The position numbers were made by a program, and so were the translations under genes. Positions 26,424 to 38,300 of a DNA stretch of 64,000 nucleotides are shown piece by piece. The notes beneath the pieces were generated by a model. That model was not told where the DNA came from, searched no databases, and saw only the letters and a program-made list of their open reading frames with translations. The stretch's first letter is position 1; each line of letters opens with the position of its first letter. This DNA comes from Beroe ovata (lineage: Eukaryota; Ctenophora; Nuda; Beroida; Beroidae): assembly GCA_946803715.1 (NCBI GenBank), contig CAMPET010000033.1, positions 342,173-406,172 on the forward strand. Reading direction: 5' to 3'.

Positions 26424-28291
26424 ACACACGCAAAGCACACACTGTAATATGTTGTGTGATCAGTATATTTTTATGCGATAATATCGTGCAATCGTGCGAC
26501 ATAATATCAACTCCATGACTAAAAGGCATAAACTATAACATATGACAGCGCTCGTTTACTGCTCAAAACTGGGTTTATTATACGGGCGTGTGTTGTTTAC
26601 TAATGCTTCGTGACGCACCACGCCCCTTTTTGTGAACCCGTGCCAAATATAATCATCGTCAAGAGTTCTTGTTGATAGATTCTAGGGCCTAGAATCTATG
26701 CATATACTTGCACTGCCACCCTAGTAATACCTGGTTGCTAAGTGGTTCTACATTACCACGTGGCTTGGATGAGGCAATTTGCTTGTTCGGACAATGTCTG
26801 TGTTCTTTCACCAAGGTCCACTGTCTAGCATAATATCATGTTGTTGTGCAATATTATTACTCACTACTTAAGCATACAATGTATGACTTACGCTAAACAA
26901 CATACATACTGTCTACTAAACATTGTCCTTCGCATACGCATGCTAAAACATTTGTAGTTCAACACTAAATAGTATTAGGTAAGTTAATGCTCCTATATAT
27001 CCTCAATTAAGTCCTAATGACTTTCTCACAATAAGCTATATAGCGGGTGTTCGGTATCAAAATTAAGAGTGTTGCACTCATATTCTAAATCGAAGTTCAT
27101 TGTTTTTTCATGTTTTTGAAAATTATTTACACGGTTGCAGTTGCATTTATCATATCATATGCACTGCACTACATACTAAACATGCTAAAAATTCATAGTT
27201 GAAATGTTAAAATTTCCTCTATCCATCCTACAACTGGAATCTTATTTAAATTCGCTATACTTTGTTAACTGCTTTATTAACGCATTTATCTTACACTGCG
27301 CCCACTCGGGCGCCAAACTGGCGCGTGCTCACTTTACTGTTACATTAGCACCAGGATAACGGCTAGCAAGCGTCGCGGAATCTCTGTGTATATGATAGGT
27401 TCTTGATGTTATGGAATCCGTGAAGTTCCAAGAATCCCAATGAAATACCGGTAACGTAACCCAATGCTGGGTTTGTGCACATTCTACGCACGATTCTCAT
27501 TAGATTAGATCAGTTTTTGCAGTTGTTTTTACCATGACCCGCTACTCTGGCACTCTGAGGGTATATTTGGTCAGGGAGCAGAGGTATTTGTTGTTGTTCA
27601 GAGTATTTCATCATCGCAACAAACTTTGAGTTTGCAGTTTCATGGATAACATCATCGACTCCATTACAGTGTGACTCTGTCAGAATCCATTAGTGTGAAT
27701 TTTCCCTGCTTTAAGTGAAAGTCTCGTCTCATACGCTGACTCTCTACTACTGTACTCTAGCATATGACGTAGTCTGATCACGGACACAGAGTGAAATTAT
27801 TTTGGTATAATTTCAATGTTATACAAGAGCCTGCTCGCTCAATATTTCATTATCTGACAAACTCGCGTTGACACACACCTTTACTGCATGCGCAGTACAT
27901 ATTTTGTTCATAATTAGTTCGTTCAACTTGACATTCAACTGAGGATTTAATCTAGCCTTTGTCATACGATATGTTTTCAGTTACACGCAATTTAACAGGA
28001 ATGTCGGCTAATTTTGGTTCACATTATTCTCTCCTCTATAATGAATCACAGCTCTATAATGAATCACAGCTGTTAGTGTTTCTGACACAACTTTTGATAC
28101 TCACCCATTATTTTCAATTTTAATGCCACCTTATCTAGCGTATTTATCCTTATTTCAAGGAGTATATTATCCTGTTCTGACGATTGCAAATCTCGTGAAT
28201 CTCGTCTATCTGATCCCCGCACGATTGTGAATCTTGTCTATCCCCGCACCCACACTCTGACACCCCTCTCCTCCTCCATACAGTATGGACT

Positions 28292-30686
28292 ATGTTCCGA
28301 TACACAATAATAGATGTCGGTAACGAGTTAGTGGTATTCAACAAGGATGATGGGGGAGTGGCACACGATCGCAGAGACTCGTGGCCCCCGAGGTTCCCAA
28401 CAGGTGGGTGTCACTCGGTGTGACATGTCATGATGACACGTTATTATGACTACGTTTTTAGAATGACATCTGTCTACGAGTTTGACGTAGAGATATGACT
28501 CGATAGTGTATCCTAAAGTGTGATCGTCAATCGTCTGATAATCAGAATGCCTAGTGGTTCATCGTTTTACAAATTGTATGAAACACGATAATTGTGATTC
28601 CCAACTGAAACACGTGTATCTCCATCAGAAGAAGAGTTGAAGTACGACAGGAAACGGCTGAAGAGTGAACGACTGGAGAGACAAGCCCGTCTCGAGGATG
28701 ATCTGCGGAAGAAGCGGCTACAGACGGTGTGCTCGGTCGACTGCACCGTCACCGACAAAACTGTCCCAGAGGAGGGCGAGGCGGATGACGAGGTAAGAAA
28801 TCATCCTTCTGTGGAACCTTCCGATCATTCATTTGATAATGGAGATCTTTCACAAGGAACAGATCATGTTATCAGAATTTGGCCCATACCGAATTCCTCC
28901 CTAACTTAAGCCCCCTATGCTATGAATATTGAATAACACCACCATGTCATTTCACCACCATGTCATTACACCACCATGTCATTACACCAACATGTCATTA
29001 CACCACCATGTCATTTCACCACCATGTCATGCTTCTCTACCATGACCGATGTGTGTGTTCAGGACAGTTCGGATGATAGTGGGATAGTCAGTATCCGTGA
29101 CGATGACCAGCAAGCGGGCAGTAACGAGTCAAACAACACGCATCACGATGATGATGACGTCACAGGTGACGAACAGACGGAACAACTCCTCAATACCACA
29201 GTTGAGACTACAGTTGATACGACTGTGCTGGTAGAGGAGAAGGGAGGAGAGGAGGCGGATGAATGTCAAGATGTCAGGTATATAAATGAGTGATGTTTAA
29301 ACCACCAGTCTCGCTGTTTCCCTATGTTAATGTATAATTATTCTGCATCATACTGTGATCCCTGCCCCCCTGACTCTATTTCCTACAATTCCTCCCTCCC
29401 TCAGGCCCGTGCTGGAGACCAGCGCGTCCATCAGATCCCGAACTGTCAGTATCCGCTCTCTCAGTCACGGNCCGCTCTGTCACAGAAGTTGATAGCCTAA
29501 TCACATGTCATGATGACACGTTATATAGTGAGATGTCATGATGACACGTAATATAGTGACGCGTTGTGACATGTCATGATGACACGTAATTATGACTACG
29601 TTTTTAGAATGACATCTGTCTACGAATTTGACGTAGAGACATGAATCGAATATCACTCGATAGTGACTAGTGTATCCTAAAGTGTGATCGACAATCGTCT
29701 GATAAGCGGAATGACTAGTGGTTCATCGTTTTACACATTGTATGAAACACAATTATTGTGATTCCATACTGAAACATCTCCATCAGAAGAAGAGTTGAAG
29801 TACGACAGGAAGCGGTTGAAGAGTGAACGACTGGAGCGACAAGCCCGGCTCGAGGATGATCTGCGGAAGAAGCGGCTACAGACGGTGTGCTCGGTCGACT
29901 GCACCGTCACCGAGAAATCTGTCCAGGAGGAGGGAGAGGCGGATGACGAGGTAAGAAATCATGCTTCCGTGGAATCTTCCGATCATTCATTTGATAATGG
30001 AGATCGTTCACAAGGAACAGATCATGTTATCTGAATTTGGCCCATACCGAATTCCTCCCTTACTTTAGCCCCCTATGCTATGAATATTGAATTACACCAC
30101 CATGTCATATTGTCATGCTTCTCTATCATTACCGATGGGTGTGTTCAGGACAGTTCGGATGATAGTGGGATAGTCAGTATCCGTGACGATGACCAGCAAG
30201 CGGGCAGTAACGAGTCAAACAACACGCATCACGATGATGATGACGTCACAGGTGACGAACAGACGGAACAACTCCTCAATACCACAGTTGAGACTACAGT
30301 TGATACGACTGTGCTGGTAGAGGAGAAGGGAGGAGAGGAGGCGGATGAATGTCAAGATGTCAGGTATATAAATGAGTGATGTTTAAACCACCAGTCTCGC
30401 TGTTTCCCTATGTTAATGTATAATTATTCTGCATCATACTGTGATCCCTGCCCCCCTGACTCTATTTCCTACAATTCCTCCCTCCCTCAGGCCCGTGCTG
30501 GAGACCAGCGCGTCCATCAGATCCCGAACTGTCAGTATCCGCTCTCTCAGTCACGGCGTCGTGATCCCGGATAACGTACATGACGGCCCTGGTGACAAGC
30601 CGTATCTTGTGGCGCCGGGCCGACGGCGCCAGCCTAAACAACAAAAGAAGAAGAAAGAGTCGGCAGCGTGTTGTATCATACTGTGA
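28292..30686 (+). CDS. polybasic CaaX-terminated coiled-coil protein, novel family
   Basis: The minimal model is exons 28292-28403, 29787-29950 (or its copy 28629-28792), 30149-30363 (or 29063-29277) and 30491-30686. Phases 1, 0 and 2 join, giving 687 nt and 228 residues. The start is ATG 28292 (MFRYTIIDVGNELVVFNKDD). Residues about 38-70 form a highly charged coiled coil (KYDRKRLKSERLERQARL). An acidic Asp/Glu/Thr-rich region follows, then a basic tail (KQQKKKK) and the C-terminus ACCIIL. The final CIIL fits the CaaX prenylation signal. Leu in the last position favours geranylgeranylation, and the neighbouring Cys could be palmitoylated. The protein is therefore probably peripheral on membranes. 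The layout recalls paralemmins (coiled coil plus CaaX), but sequence resemblance is weak. Exons 2-4 occur twice around an N; copy 1 of exon 4 (29405-29470) is cut at the N. Confidence 0.65.
28418..29470 (+). repeat. duplicated block, copy 1 (exons 2-4 of the CaaX gene)
   Basis: Aligns to 29564-30556. Exon 2 copies differ at a few residues near DKTVPEEG/EKSVQEEG, exon 3 copies encode the same residues, and intron sequence is very similar. Copy 1 ends at the N at 29471 inside exon 4. It carries about six copies of a 16-bp CACCACCATGTCATTA minisatellite (28936-29036); copy 2 keeps about one. Confidence 0.9.
29564..30556 (+). repeat. duplicated block, copy 2 (complete)
   Basis: Partner of 28418-29470. 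It continues past the break point into the complete last exon with the CaaX codons. Confidence 0.9.
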
Positions 30687-31553
30687 AGGATGATAAGTCG
30701 GTAACCGGGCGTGATGCTCGGTGATTTCGTTGTGATAAGGATGTGAGAAACGAACACTGCTGCACGTTCGAGATATGGAAAGAACAGTTGTTTGAGAGTG
30801 TATCTACTCTCACAGAATGCTTGTGTTTCACACCTGTGACGATATTTTGTGTGTTGATGAGATTGTGCTCAATGGTTGCGACTTGCGGGCCCAAAACTGC
30901 TCGACAATAGCGAAGATGTGCTGCACACGTCAACTTTAATTTATTCATTTGGCATTTGATAGTTTTGAGGAAATGGAAATGAGCGGTATTTCCGCCACTA
31001 TTAGGGTATGTATAAATGGAAGTGCTATTGGTGGTATATTGAAATGAGATGTGTAAATATGTATGTCCAATACAAAGATTTCGAATAAATCGTAGTTTGA
31101 ACGTTTTGATTTGTGAAAAGTGAAACAATCTAATATTAAAACACACTACAGTCAAAATAACAATCAGTTATCAATAGAGATGCACACTCACCAATTGGAA
31201 ACTCTCACTCAGTTGTAAATACAATGATTTTATCGGGACAAAATGCATCAAACATTCAACACGTCAGAAATACTCATGCATGGTCGTAGTAGATTCTAAG
31301 TTCCTTCTATCGAATCCAAAGCGCGTCGAAAGAAACGTACGTGCGCGCGCTTAATAAGGAAACAGTGTCCAAATTCAAACTCAGCGCGTTACGGATACGC
31401 ACCAGTTCAACTGTGACCGGCACATTCATTGACTGGCAATTTGTACACAGAAATGGTATGCAATGTACATTCACTATTCATTCGTGAACCAATGTTTGTA
31501 GGGCACAAAGTTATAAGCTCCGTGAAGCTATGATCCGGTATATTAAGGAGAAA
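30687..31553. other. tail-to-tail interval, probable 3' UTRs
   Basis: Lies between the stop of the plus-strand CaaX gene and the stop of the minus-strand V-ATPase subunit gene. An AATAAA at about 31084 on the plus strand could serve the CaaX gene. A 159-codon minus-strand frame here has no domain and is discounted. Confidence 0.5.
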
Positions 31554-32009
31554 TTACTCGTTTTTGTAGTACATTACTACAGCCCCGTTAACTTCAGGGC
31601 CAATAAGTGGATTCAGCTGTGAAGCATATGTGATGAACCACCTGTGAAAACAGCTTGTTAGTCCAGTACAATATGTAGCGTGTTAGATTAGCAATACCGG
31701 GAAATTATGGGGAACTTACGACAGCCAACAGCAGAAAGCAGTGACTGCGGACATTACCCAAATTAGCCTGAGGTTAAGTGTTTGAATGAGAGTCATATCT
31801 CTGTTGTTGAAATGAATAAACACAACATCATACTGTCGGTCATAATATAAAAGTATATAACCATGTACAATGATATTTGTATCACACAGTAGCTGTACTT
31901 ACTGTGTATTCTCCTTGCTGATTCTAGCCGCAGCAAAGAACCCTATAAGTCCCACAGCTAGCCAGAACACAGTTCCAATGACTATTGCTAGCGGTGGTAT
32001 CAGACCCAT
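31554..32009 (-). CDS. ATP6V0E: V-type proton ATPase subunit e
   Basis: Three exons, 31903-32009, 31720-31767 and 31554-31641, join in phases 2 and 2 to give exactly 80 residues. The human subunit e isoforms are about 81. The protein has two hydrophobic helices: the first after the start MGLIPPLAIVIG, the second SAVTAFCCWLSWFI. It then has the family hallmark AQLNPL-like motif (ASQLNPLIGPEV) before a short hydrophilic tail. Subunit e is a small component of the membrane V0 sector of the proton pump that acidifies endosomes, lysosomes and the Golgi. The start follows an apparent acceptor (TTTTAG/GAC), so a 5' UTR intron is possible. The gene sits 415 bp downstream of the SLC22-type gene on the same strand. 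Confidence 0.88.
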
Positions 32010-32424
32010 GTCCTAAAATAGTGTTAAAGTGTAAGATTCATCAGGTACAGACCGGTGAATGCAGATTCGCAATTAATGTGATAAATGATGAATTGCTTGC
32101 CCAAATTTCGAAAAAAAGGCAACGAAAACAAGGCACGTGGTTTAAACTAACTCTTAAAACTTAACTACCCCATTAAAAATTGTCAAATAAAACTCTTGAA
32201 CTCATACATCTCAAATGGTAAAATGAAAACCTATTCATAATCGTATCGCGTTCTAAAGGTTAATAGCAGAAATTATGAAAACATGAAGATGAAATTCTGA
32301 TGTTTCGACTCAAAATAGAACTAAAATATAATCTTAAACTGAAATAAATGATCGGAATGTTATAATGAAGGTCATAATGAAGGTTCATTATTAATTACAA
32401 AAGAAGAGAATAAAACTGGGTGTC
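32010..32424. other. intergenic, AT-rich
   Basis: Between the stop of the SLC22-type gene and the start of V-ATPase subunit e, both on the minus strand. No coding signal. It must contain the V-ATPase promoter. Confidence 0.5.
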
Positions 32425-34042
32425 TCAAACAATACTCCCAGGTTTTGTCAATCCAAACAGTTTCCTCGAATCTTGCAGAGTGTCAGGCAAGGGTTTACCA
32501 ACAGTTTCTGGAATATTCCTGAGTAATCGCATAGAAACAACCAAACACACAATGATTGTCATGTAGATGATAACAGGACTGATATCATTAACAAGAATAA
32601 CAAAAGGAGACATGACGGAGCCAACTCTGGCAACCGTAGAACAAAACGACATACCGACTGATCGAACCAGAGTTGGGAGGATTTCCGTTGTGTAGACGTA
32701 AAGCATGGCAAACACTGACCCGGCCAAAGCTCGACCACAAGCTACGAGGACGGTCTGGATGTTGAGATTTCCCGCAATGAACAAGTTGTGTGTGAGAGGC
32801 ACACCAGTACACAACATGCACAACAATGCACACCCGAGGTACGTTTGACATGCCATCTGACGACCCTTTCTATTAGCAAACCGGTACAAGTACATTTTGA
32901 ATGGGGTGTCAAAGAAACCCATCACAATCATAACAATGTATTCATTTCCAAATGAGCCAGCATTGAACTCAAGTCCATAGTAGCAAAGAGAGACTGTGAA
33001 CCACACAAATGATAGACTGAGAAGTGATGTTCGCAGGAATTTAACTTCCCATAATACAGAGAATGAAACTTTCTTATTAGAAGACTCGTTCTCAGTAGCA
33101 CTTATCAGTTTCACATTTTCAAGAAGAGGTGCTCTGTTGTTGAAGGAGCCAATTTTGTTGAGTGATAATAAGGCCTCTGCCTCCTTTCCTTTTGCAAACA
33201 GCCAATGAGGGGATTCAGGGACTATGTGATAAAAAGCTGTCCCAAGGACTATCCATGCAATGATTGGTGGGATCATAGTTGACTGCCAAGTAGCAGATTC
33301 CATGGCAACGAGACCAACTAAACCACCACCAATGGAAAACCCTGCTCCACTCATTAGAGCCATGAATGTTGCAAGATCTCTGGAGGCAGTCTCAAAGAAT
33401 AGAACATGTATTGAAATAGAAATTCCGCCATGCAGAGCTCCTAGTATGAATCTTCCAACCAGTAACTGGAAAACGGAGGTACTTAGTATATGGAATGCTA
33501 GTGTTACTGTGTAGAGGAATATGAATAATTGTGTTGTGAATTTCCGACCCTCCAAATCAACATAGGAACACAACACCGAAACAGCAGCTAAAAATCCCAG
33601 GAAGTAGATTGTTGTTCCGGCACTTATTATGTACATCCTATCACAATAAAGATGAAACTCTGTTAATAAGTTTGTCTTCCCTTCCACGAAAGTCCACTCA
33701 TCTTCTTTGAGAGAGCAAATCAAATGATGTCCAGTACTATCAGTCATTAAATTCTGTTGCATGAAACAGTTGTCTGATACACACTGAATCTGAAATAACT
33801 ATCTGTCACAAAATAATACCGATCAAAATGTGCATGAGAGAAGTTCCATATTTTAGTTCAATGGACAATTTGTACCGGGTTATGCTTACAGAAGGAGATA
33901 CTGAGAGGCTCTGAAACTGGAATGTTATGTAACCACTAAGAGTTGAGCAAGAAATCCAAATTATGCTGAGCACTATCTGAAATTTCCCCTGCATTCCAAC
34001 TTCAGATAAATATTGAACAACAGTACCTTTCTTGCAGGCCAT
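32425..34042 (-). CDS. SLC22-type organic ion transporter (MFS)
   Basis: Two exons, 33890-34042 and 32425-33789, join in phase 0 and give 505 residues, typical of SLC22 (about 500-560). I prefer the ATG at 34042 (MACKKGTVVQYLSEVG) because it has A at -3 and G at +4 and gives the usual short leader before the G-x-F-Q motif of helix 1. In-frame ATGs at 34078 and 34138 are alternatives. Family marks: a Cys-containing extracellular loop between helices 1 and 2, a D-x-E-G-R-K version of MFS motif A, PESPHWLFAKGK after helix 6, NRKGRQ between helices 8 and 9, the YTTEILPTLVR stretch, and a C-terminal PETVGKPLPDTL. Members carry organic cations, anions or carnitine across the plasma membrane. The substrate cannot be read from sequence. 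Confidence 0.88.
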
Positions 34043-34559
34043 TATTCCTGATGATATGTATTGTTGAACCATGGACATAGTTGCACAATTAGCATAATCA
34101 TTGAGCAAGTTCCTTGCCAATCTGCATGCATCATGCATTTACAATCACCAGGTAAGATATTCTGTTTGACATTACCTATGCTACATTTAGCTTAGAATTT
34201 TTGTAACTTCATAATGCATGGGGCTGCAATATAGTTTGAATCAACCGCCTAGCATCAGGCTTGCTCATACTTATATACAAGCTTTGATCTTAATGAGAAA
34301 ATGATTGGAAATGTGTTGAAATGTATTGAACTCAGTATAAGATCAACTGTTCATTGCACAATTTCTAATTTCCCCTGACAAGCTTGCTTCTGTCATGTGA
34401 GTGTACGGATCAAAATGAAGTAAGCTGTTTGATATCATAAAATTTAAAACCGGTTCATCTGTTTTTACACTTGTTGGCTATAAGTTGAAAGGTGAATTTG
34501 GCATTAATTTCAATTTTGCAAGCAATTTGAGAATATAATTTTGTTTGCAATAGCATATA

Positions 34560-35095
34560 GACTATAATGGCTTTGCAATATAGACTTTGCAATATAGACT
34601 ATAATGGCTTTGCAATATGTCATCTGGCTGTCGATGATAGACCTTGTCGAGAATTTCGTTTTGCGCGCGCGGCGCAAACTTATTCTCAGACAGACGCCGC
34701 GCAAGCCTTTCGCAGCTTGCATCTGCATCATCGGTTCAGCATCGCCAAACAAAGCCCAAGGCCCGGGACTTAGCGCGAGCGGTAGCTGAGCTCATCATCG
34801 CTTGTCAGATGTTATGTTACCTGACATGTTTTTTGCGCGCGACCCGCGCGACGCGCGCGTTCATCGAAGGCCAAGGCCAGAACAAGCTTGTTTTGGTTTT
34901 TGCCAAGCTTTTGACGCACGATGAAGGCGGCGCGCGCGCCACGCGCAATAAACACTGTTTTTTTCGCGCCTTCATCGACTGCGGCCACGGCCAAAAATGC
35001 AAATAATAAAATACAGTGCAAATAATGAATTTTTGGTAATGCCGCGCGCACTCAGTGCATGAAATTTTGGCGCGACAGGGTTTATCATCGATCGA
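34560..35095. mobile_element. GC-rich element with inverted ends, MITE-like
   Basis: A block rich in GCGCGC lies in AT-rich surroundings. The left end reads TGTCGATGATAGACC then TGTCGAGAATTTC (about 34628-34662). The right end, reverse complemented, reads TGTCGATCGATGATAAACC then TGTCGCG...AATTTC (about 35060-35095). A third related copy lies at about 12,330-12,375 on the opposite strand. The interior contains further GC-rich inverted pieces. No transposase frame, so a non-autonomous element is the likeliest reading. Exact ends and target duplication are not resolved. Confidence 0.45.
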
Positions 35096-35256
35096 CAAAA
35101 TAATCACCAAACTTTGATAATATAGGGATGAAAAACTTATCTCCATTGTCATATATCAAGGTTTGTGCAGTGTTTACCTTGAATACTGTTAGATAGACAA
35201 AGTTTACTAGGTAATGTTGCAGTGTTGTTATCCTAGGTTACTGACGGAATAATAAT

Positions 35257-35262
35257 TTTATT
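35257..35262 (-). terminator. candidate polyadenylation signal of the adhesion GPCR
   Basis: AATAAA on the minus strand, about 55 bp after the stop codon. Confidence 0.4.
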
Positions 35263-35317
35263 TAACTGTTCTTCATCATTATTAAGGTATCTCCATACTC
35301 ATTCTATTGATCAACCA

Positions 35318-38300
35318 TCAGTCAGGATCAGATTGTTTTGTAAGCTTATATGAAAACAGGGAGGATGCATTTGTTGCTTTTGTTATTCTCAGTGTTTTCT
35401 TCATCGCATCTCGAGCCATTGGGTTAAAGATCCCAAACAAGCATAGTAGGAAGAAGCCTGATAGAGCATTCACAAAAATGAATACCATTTGTAGGATTAT
35501 CGAGAAGTCAGTCACAAGACCAAGGAGAAATCCAAGTCCAAGTAATGTGTTCAATGTGAATGTCATTTTTAGCTGTGACACTGCATGAATTCTACTGAAT
35601 GTTTCATCACATCTGAAATTTACATCTTGGTTTAGGATTGTTGGCTGAAATTACAAAAGCAGTCATTGAGTAGAAACATGTATTATGTTGGGGAATCAAT
35701 ACCAAAATTCAATTATATTACCTTTCAAGTCGGAGTTTAATGGTTTTGTATGTTATAATTATGAAAATGATAGTGTTTATCAACACAATCAGCAGAATAG
35801 GAATATCCATGAGGAAAGATTTATAAGGAGTTGTTAGGAATCCACCACTATGACATCTGATGAATATGATAGATTGTAAGGTATGTTATAGCTCCAGGGA
35901 AGTGCTGAATCTTTTCATGGGGATTTATTCAATTCACAAAAGACTTATTTTACTTGTAGTGAGATGTTTCTGTAACTGCAGCAAACAACCCAACCAAAAG
36001 GAAGGGTATACCTGTGAATTTGATATCAGTTTATCTTAGCCTTCACTTTCAGTGACTTGAATATAGCAAACTAAGAATTAATGCTCACCATAACAAATTG
36101 CTATGACTTTGATTGCTACATATCTGATATGACTATCAAAAACCACAACTATAGCATAATAAACTGATATAGCTTCAGTCATCATTGATAAAAAAGCTGA
36201 CAATGTAGCCCAGTGTGCTATCACCCCAACAACAGAACACCATATGCCCTGAAAAGTGCGATTTAAATCATCACTGTGAAAGTTCGTTTAAGGGGAAGAA
36301 CTGATTCATTGAGCATAAACTTTTCTACCTTGGGACTTGTTAAATCCAGAACAAGAAAGGCAGAAAACTGGACAAGAAGTGCAGCTGCCAAATTGCAGTG
36401 CAGCTTGAAACTTTGCAAAACCCTAAGTCCCCTGGAATAGTTTTCATGGTATTTTGATTGTAAATGATTTTTGACAGAATAAGTTCTATGCAACATTGCT
36501 ACACTTTCGGGACTTTCCCAAACCTTATGCTCATGATCAGTGTCATCAGGGTTAAGCAGCTCAGTATTGATATGGACAAACACACTATTTCAGTGTATAA
36601 GACCTCTTTCTGGTCCTCAGACTCAGTAGAGTGGTTTGATGACCTGAAGCTCTGACAAAAGTTATGTTTAGAAATAATGTTTTGAGATTGAACTCAGTAG
36701 GCAAAAATGATTTCATAATGTCATTAAATAACTTTTTATGCATTGTCATTTGCTCTGCATAGAGGGTCGATTGAATCCACAATTCTTACCAGTATAGAAG
36801 TAAAAGGGGTGGCATGATTGCAATAGCAGGCCCTATCTTCTTCGTCATATCTACATCCATCTGTATTCCAATCATCTACATCCCAAAAGACACATTTAAC
36901 AAAATATGAGTCGTTGGTTATCCAATGCTTAGTATCATTGAAAGCAAGTATAATCTCTGAAGCCGAATCTTTGAGTTCCATGTCATTGAAGTTAAAATCT
37001 GTGATAACTGCCATTTGCTCATCATTCAATCCTGGTTTGAAGAGCTTGGAATTTTTGAACACAGTTGCATAGACACCTGCAAACGATGAATGTTGAATAA
37101 ATACCCTAGATCCAATAAAGATGTCATTTATCATGGAACCTGAGCAAGACTGGAGCTTACCTGAGGTAAGAGAAGCAAGAGAATTGGGCACAGACACACT
37201 TGTATCACTGGTTTCTAGCTCAGTTGAGCCACTTTCACGTGTTTCTGTTGTGACAATGTCCACATTTTTGGTCAGTATCTTGTTTTGTCCTCCTTCTTTT
37301 GCAATCTTTGCAGCCATATCTGATAAGATTTCCTTCAAACTGAAAGAGATTGGATGATGACTCTTGATTACTTTCTTCATTCCAAAACATGGCTATTGAG
37401 TATTGGGCTTAGGGTATACCTTTCTTTGCTATGACTGAGGTCATCAGAAGAGGCATCAAGAAGATTGCTTCCTATGTTGATAAAGGCTTCTGCATTACCC
37501 GAATCCGTGTAAAGGCTCAGGGATTCCATTGTCAACACAGCAGAATCGATACCGTATCTGGTGATCTGATTGATATCAGATGTACTTGAAACCAACATAT
37601 CCGAAACATCAGCAGCATTTTCCTCTGTGATTTCCATGTGGGAAATCTCAGATATATCGTGGTCGGATTTAGTTTTACATTGGCTGAAATCTGGACGGTC
37701 CCAAACAATCATATCATCATCATTTTTCGTGCATTTGCGGGTCGCGATGGAAACATAATCATCTTCACTCCGATAATAGCAGAGTTGTGTTATCACGGTG
37801 AAGACTGTTGCTCTTGCCCAATCATAGTTTCCTTTGGAATAGAATATGGTTAAAAATTAAAGAAATGCGTGTCAAAAATAACCAATTTCTTGTTGATGAA
37901 AGCCTCATTCATAGACCGAAAATCAGAGCGTTTTATACTTACCGAATAATGGGTCCTCAATGATTTGGGGCTCACAAAAATCACCAACAACCGGGGATTT
38001 TGTTGCTGTAATGTGCTCCTCAGTCGTCCTTGACGTTGATTTCTCAGTGAGGCTACTCACTGTGGAGTTAGTTATCAGATTATCTTGATGATAACTGCTA
38101 TTTGAATGCCCTGTCTCATCCTCTACTGTTTTCTCTTCTTGTTCCTCTGCAGATTCCGTTGTGGGATCCTTTTCCTCTTGATCAGAATCAGTCTCCACGA
38201 TGGAGGTTGTGTTCTCCTCCTCCTCCACTACACTAATGCTGGTATCAGTTTGTTGATCATTCATGCTCTCTTTATCGTTGCAGCCTCCTGTTTAGTGTTC

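Larger units (their letters stand above)
23458..28291. other. intergenic, repeat-containing, no supported gene
   Basis: Contains an N at 24315, a block of degenerate internally repeated sequence (24531-25735), the second copy of the 310-bp repeat, and two CA repeats flanking an N at 26373. A 93-codon Lys-rich frame at 25037-25318 lies within the degenerate repeat block and is probably not a gene. Confidence 0.55.
34043..35317. other. intergenic with a GC-rich island
   Basis: Upstream of the SLC22-type gene and downstream of the GPCR, both on the minus strand. It holds the GC-rich inverted-repeat element listed separately and the GPCR polyadenylation signal candidate. No gene. Confidence 0.6.

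Noticed and set aside
28976-29046. CRISPR-like array of CACCACCATGTCATTA units
   Set aside because: Contiguous 16-bp tandem repeats without spacers, in an animal intron.
30676-31155. 159-codon minus-strand open frame
   Set aside because: Antisense to the probable 3' UTR of the CaaX gene, compositionally non-protein-like, no splice partners.
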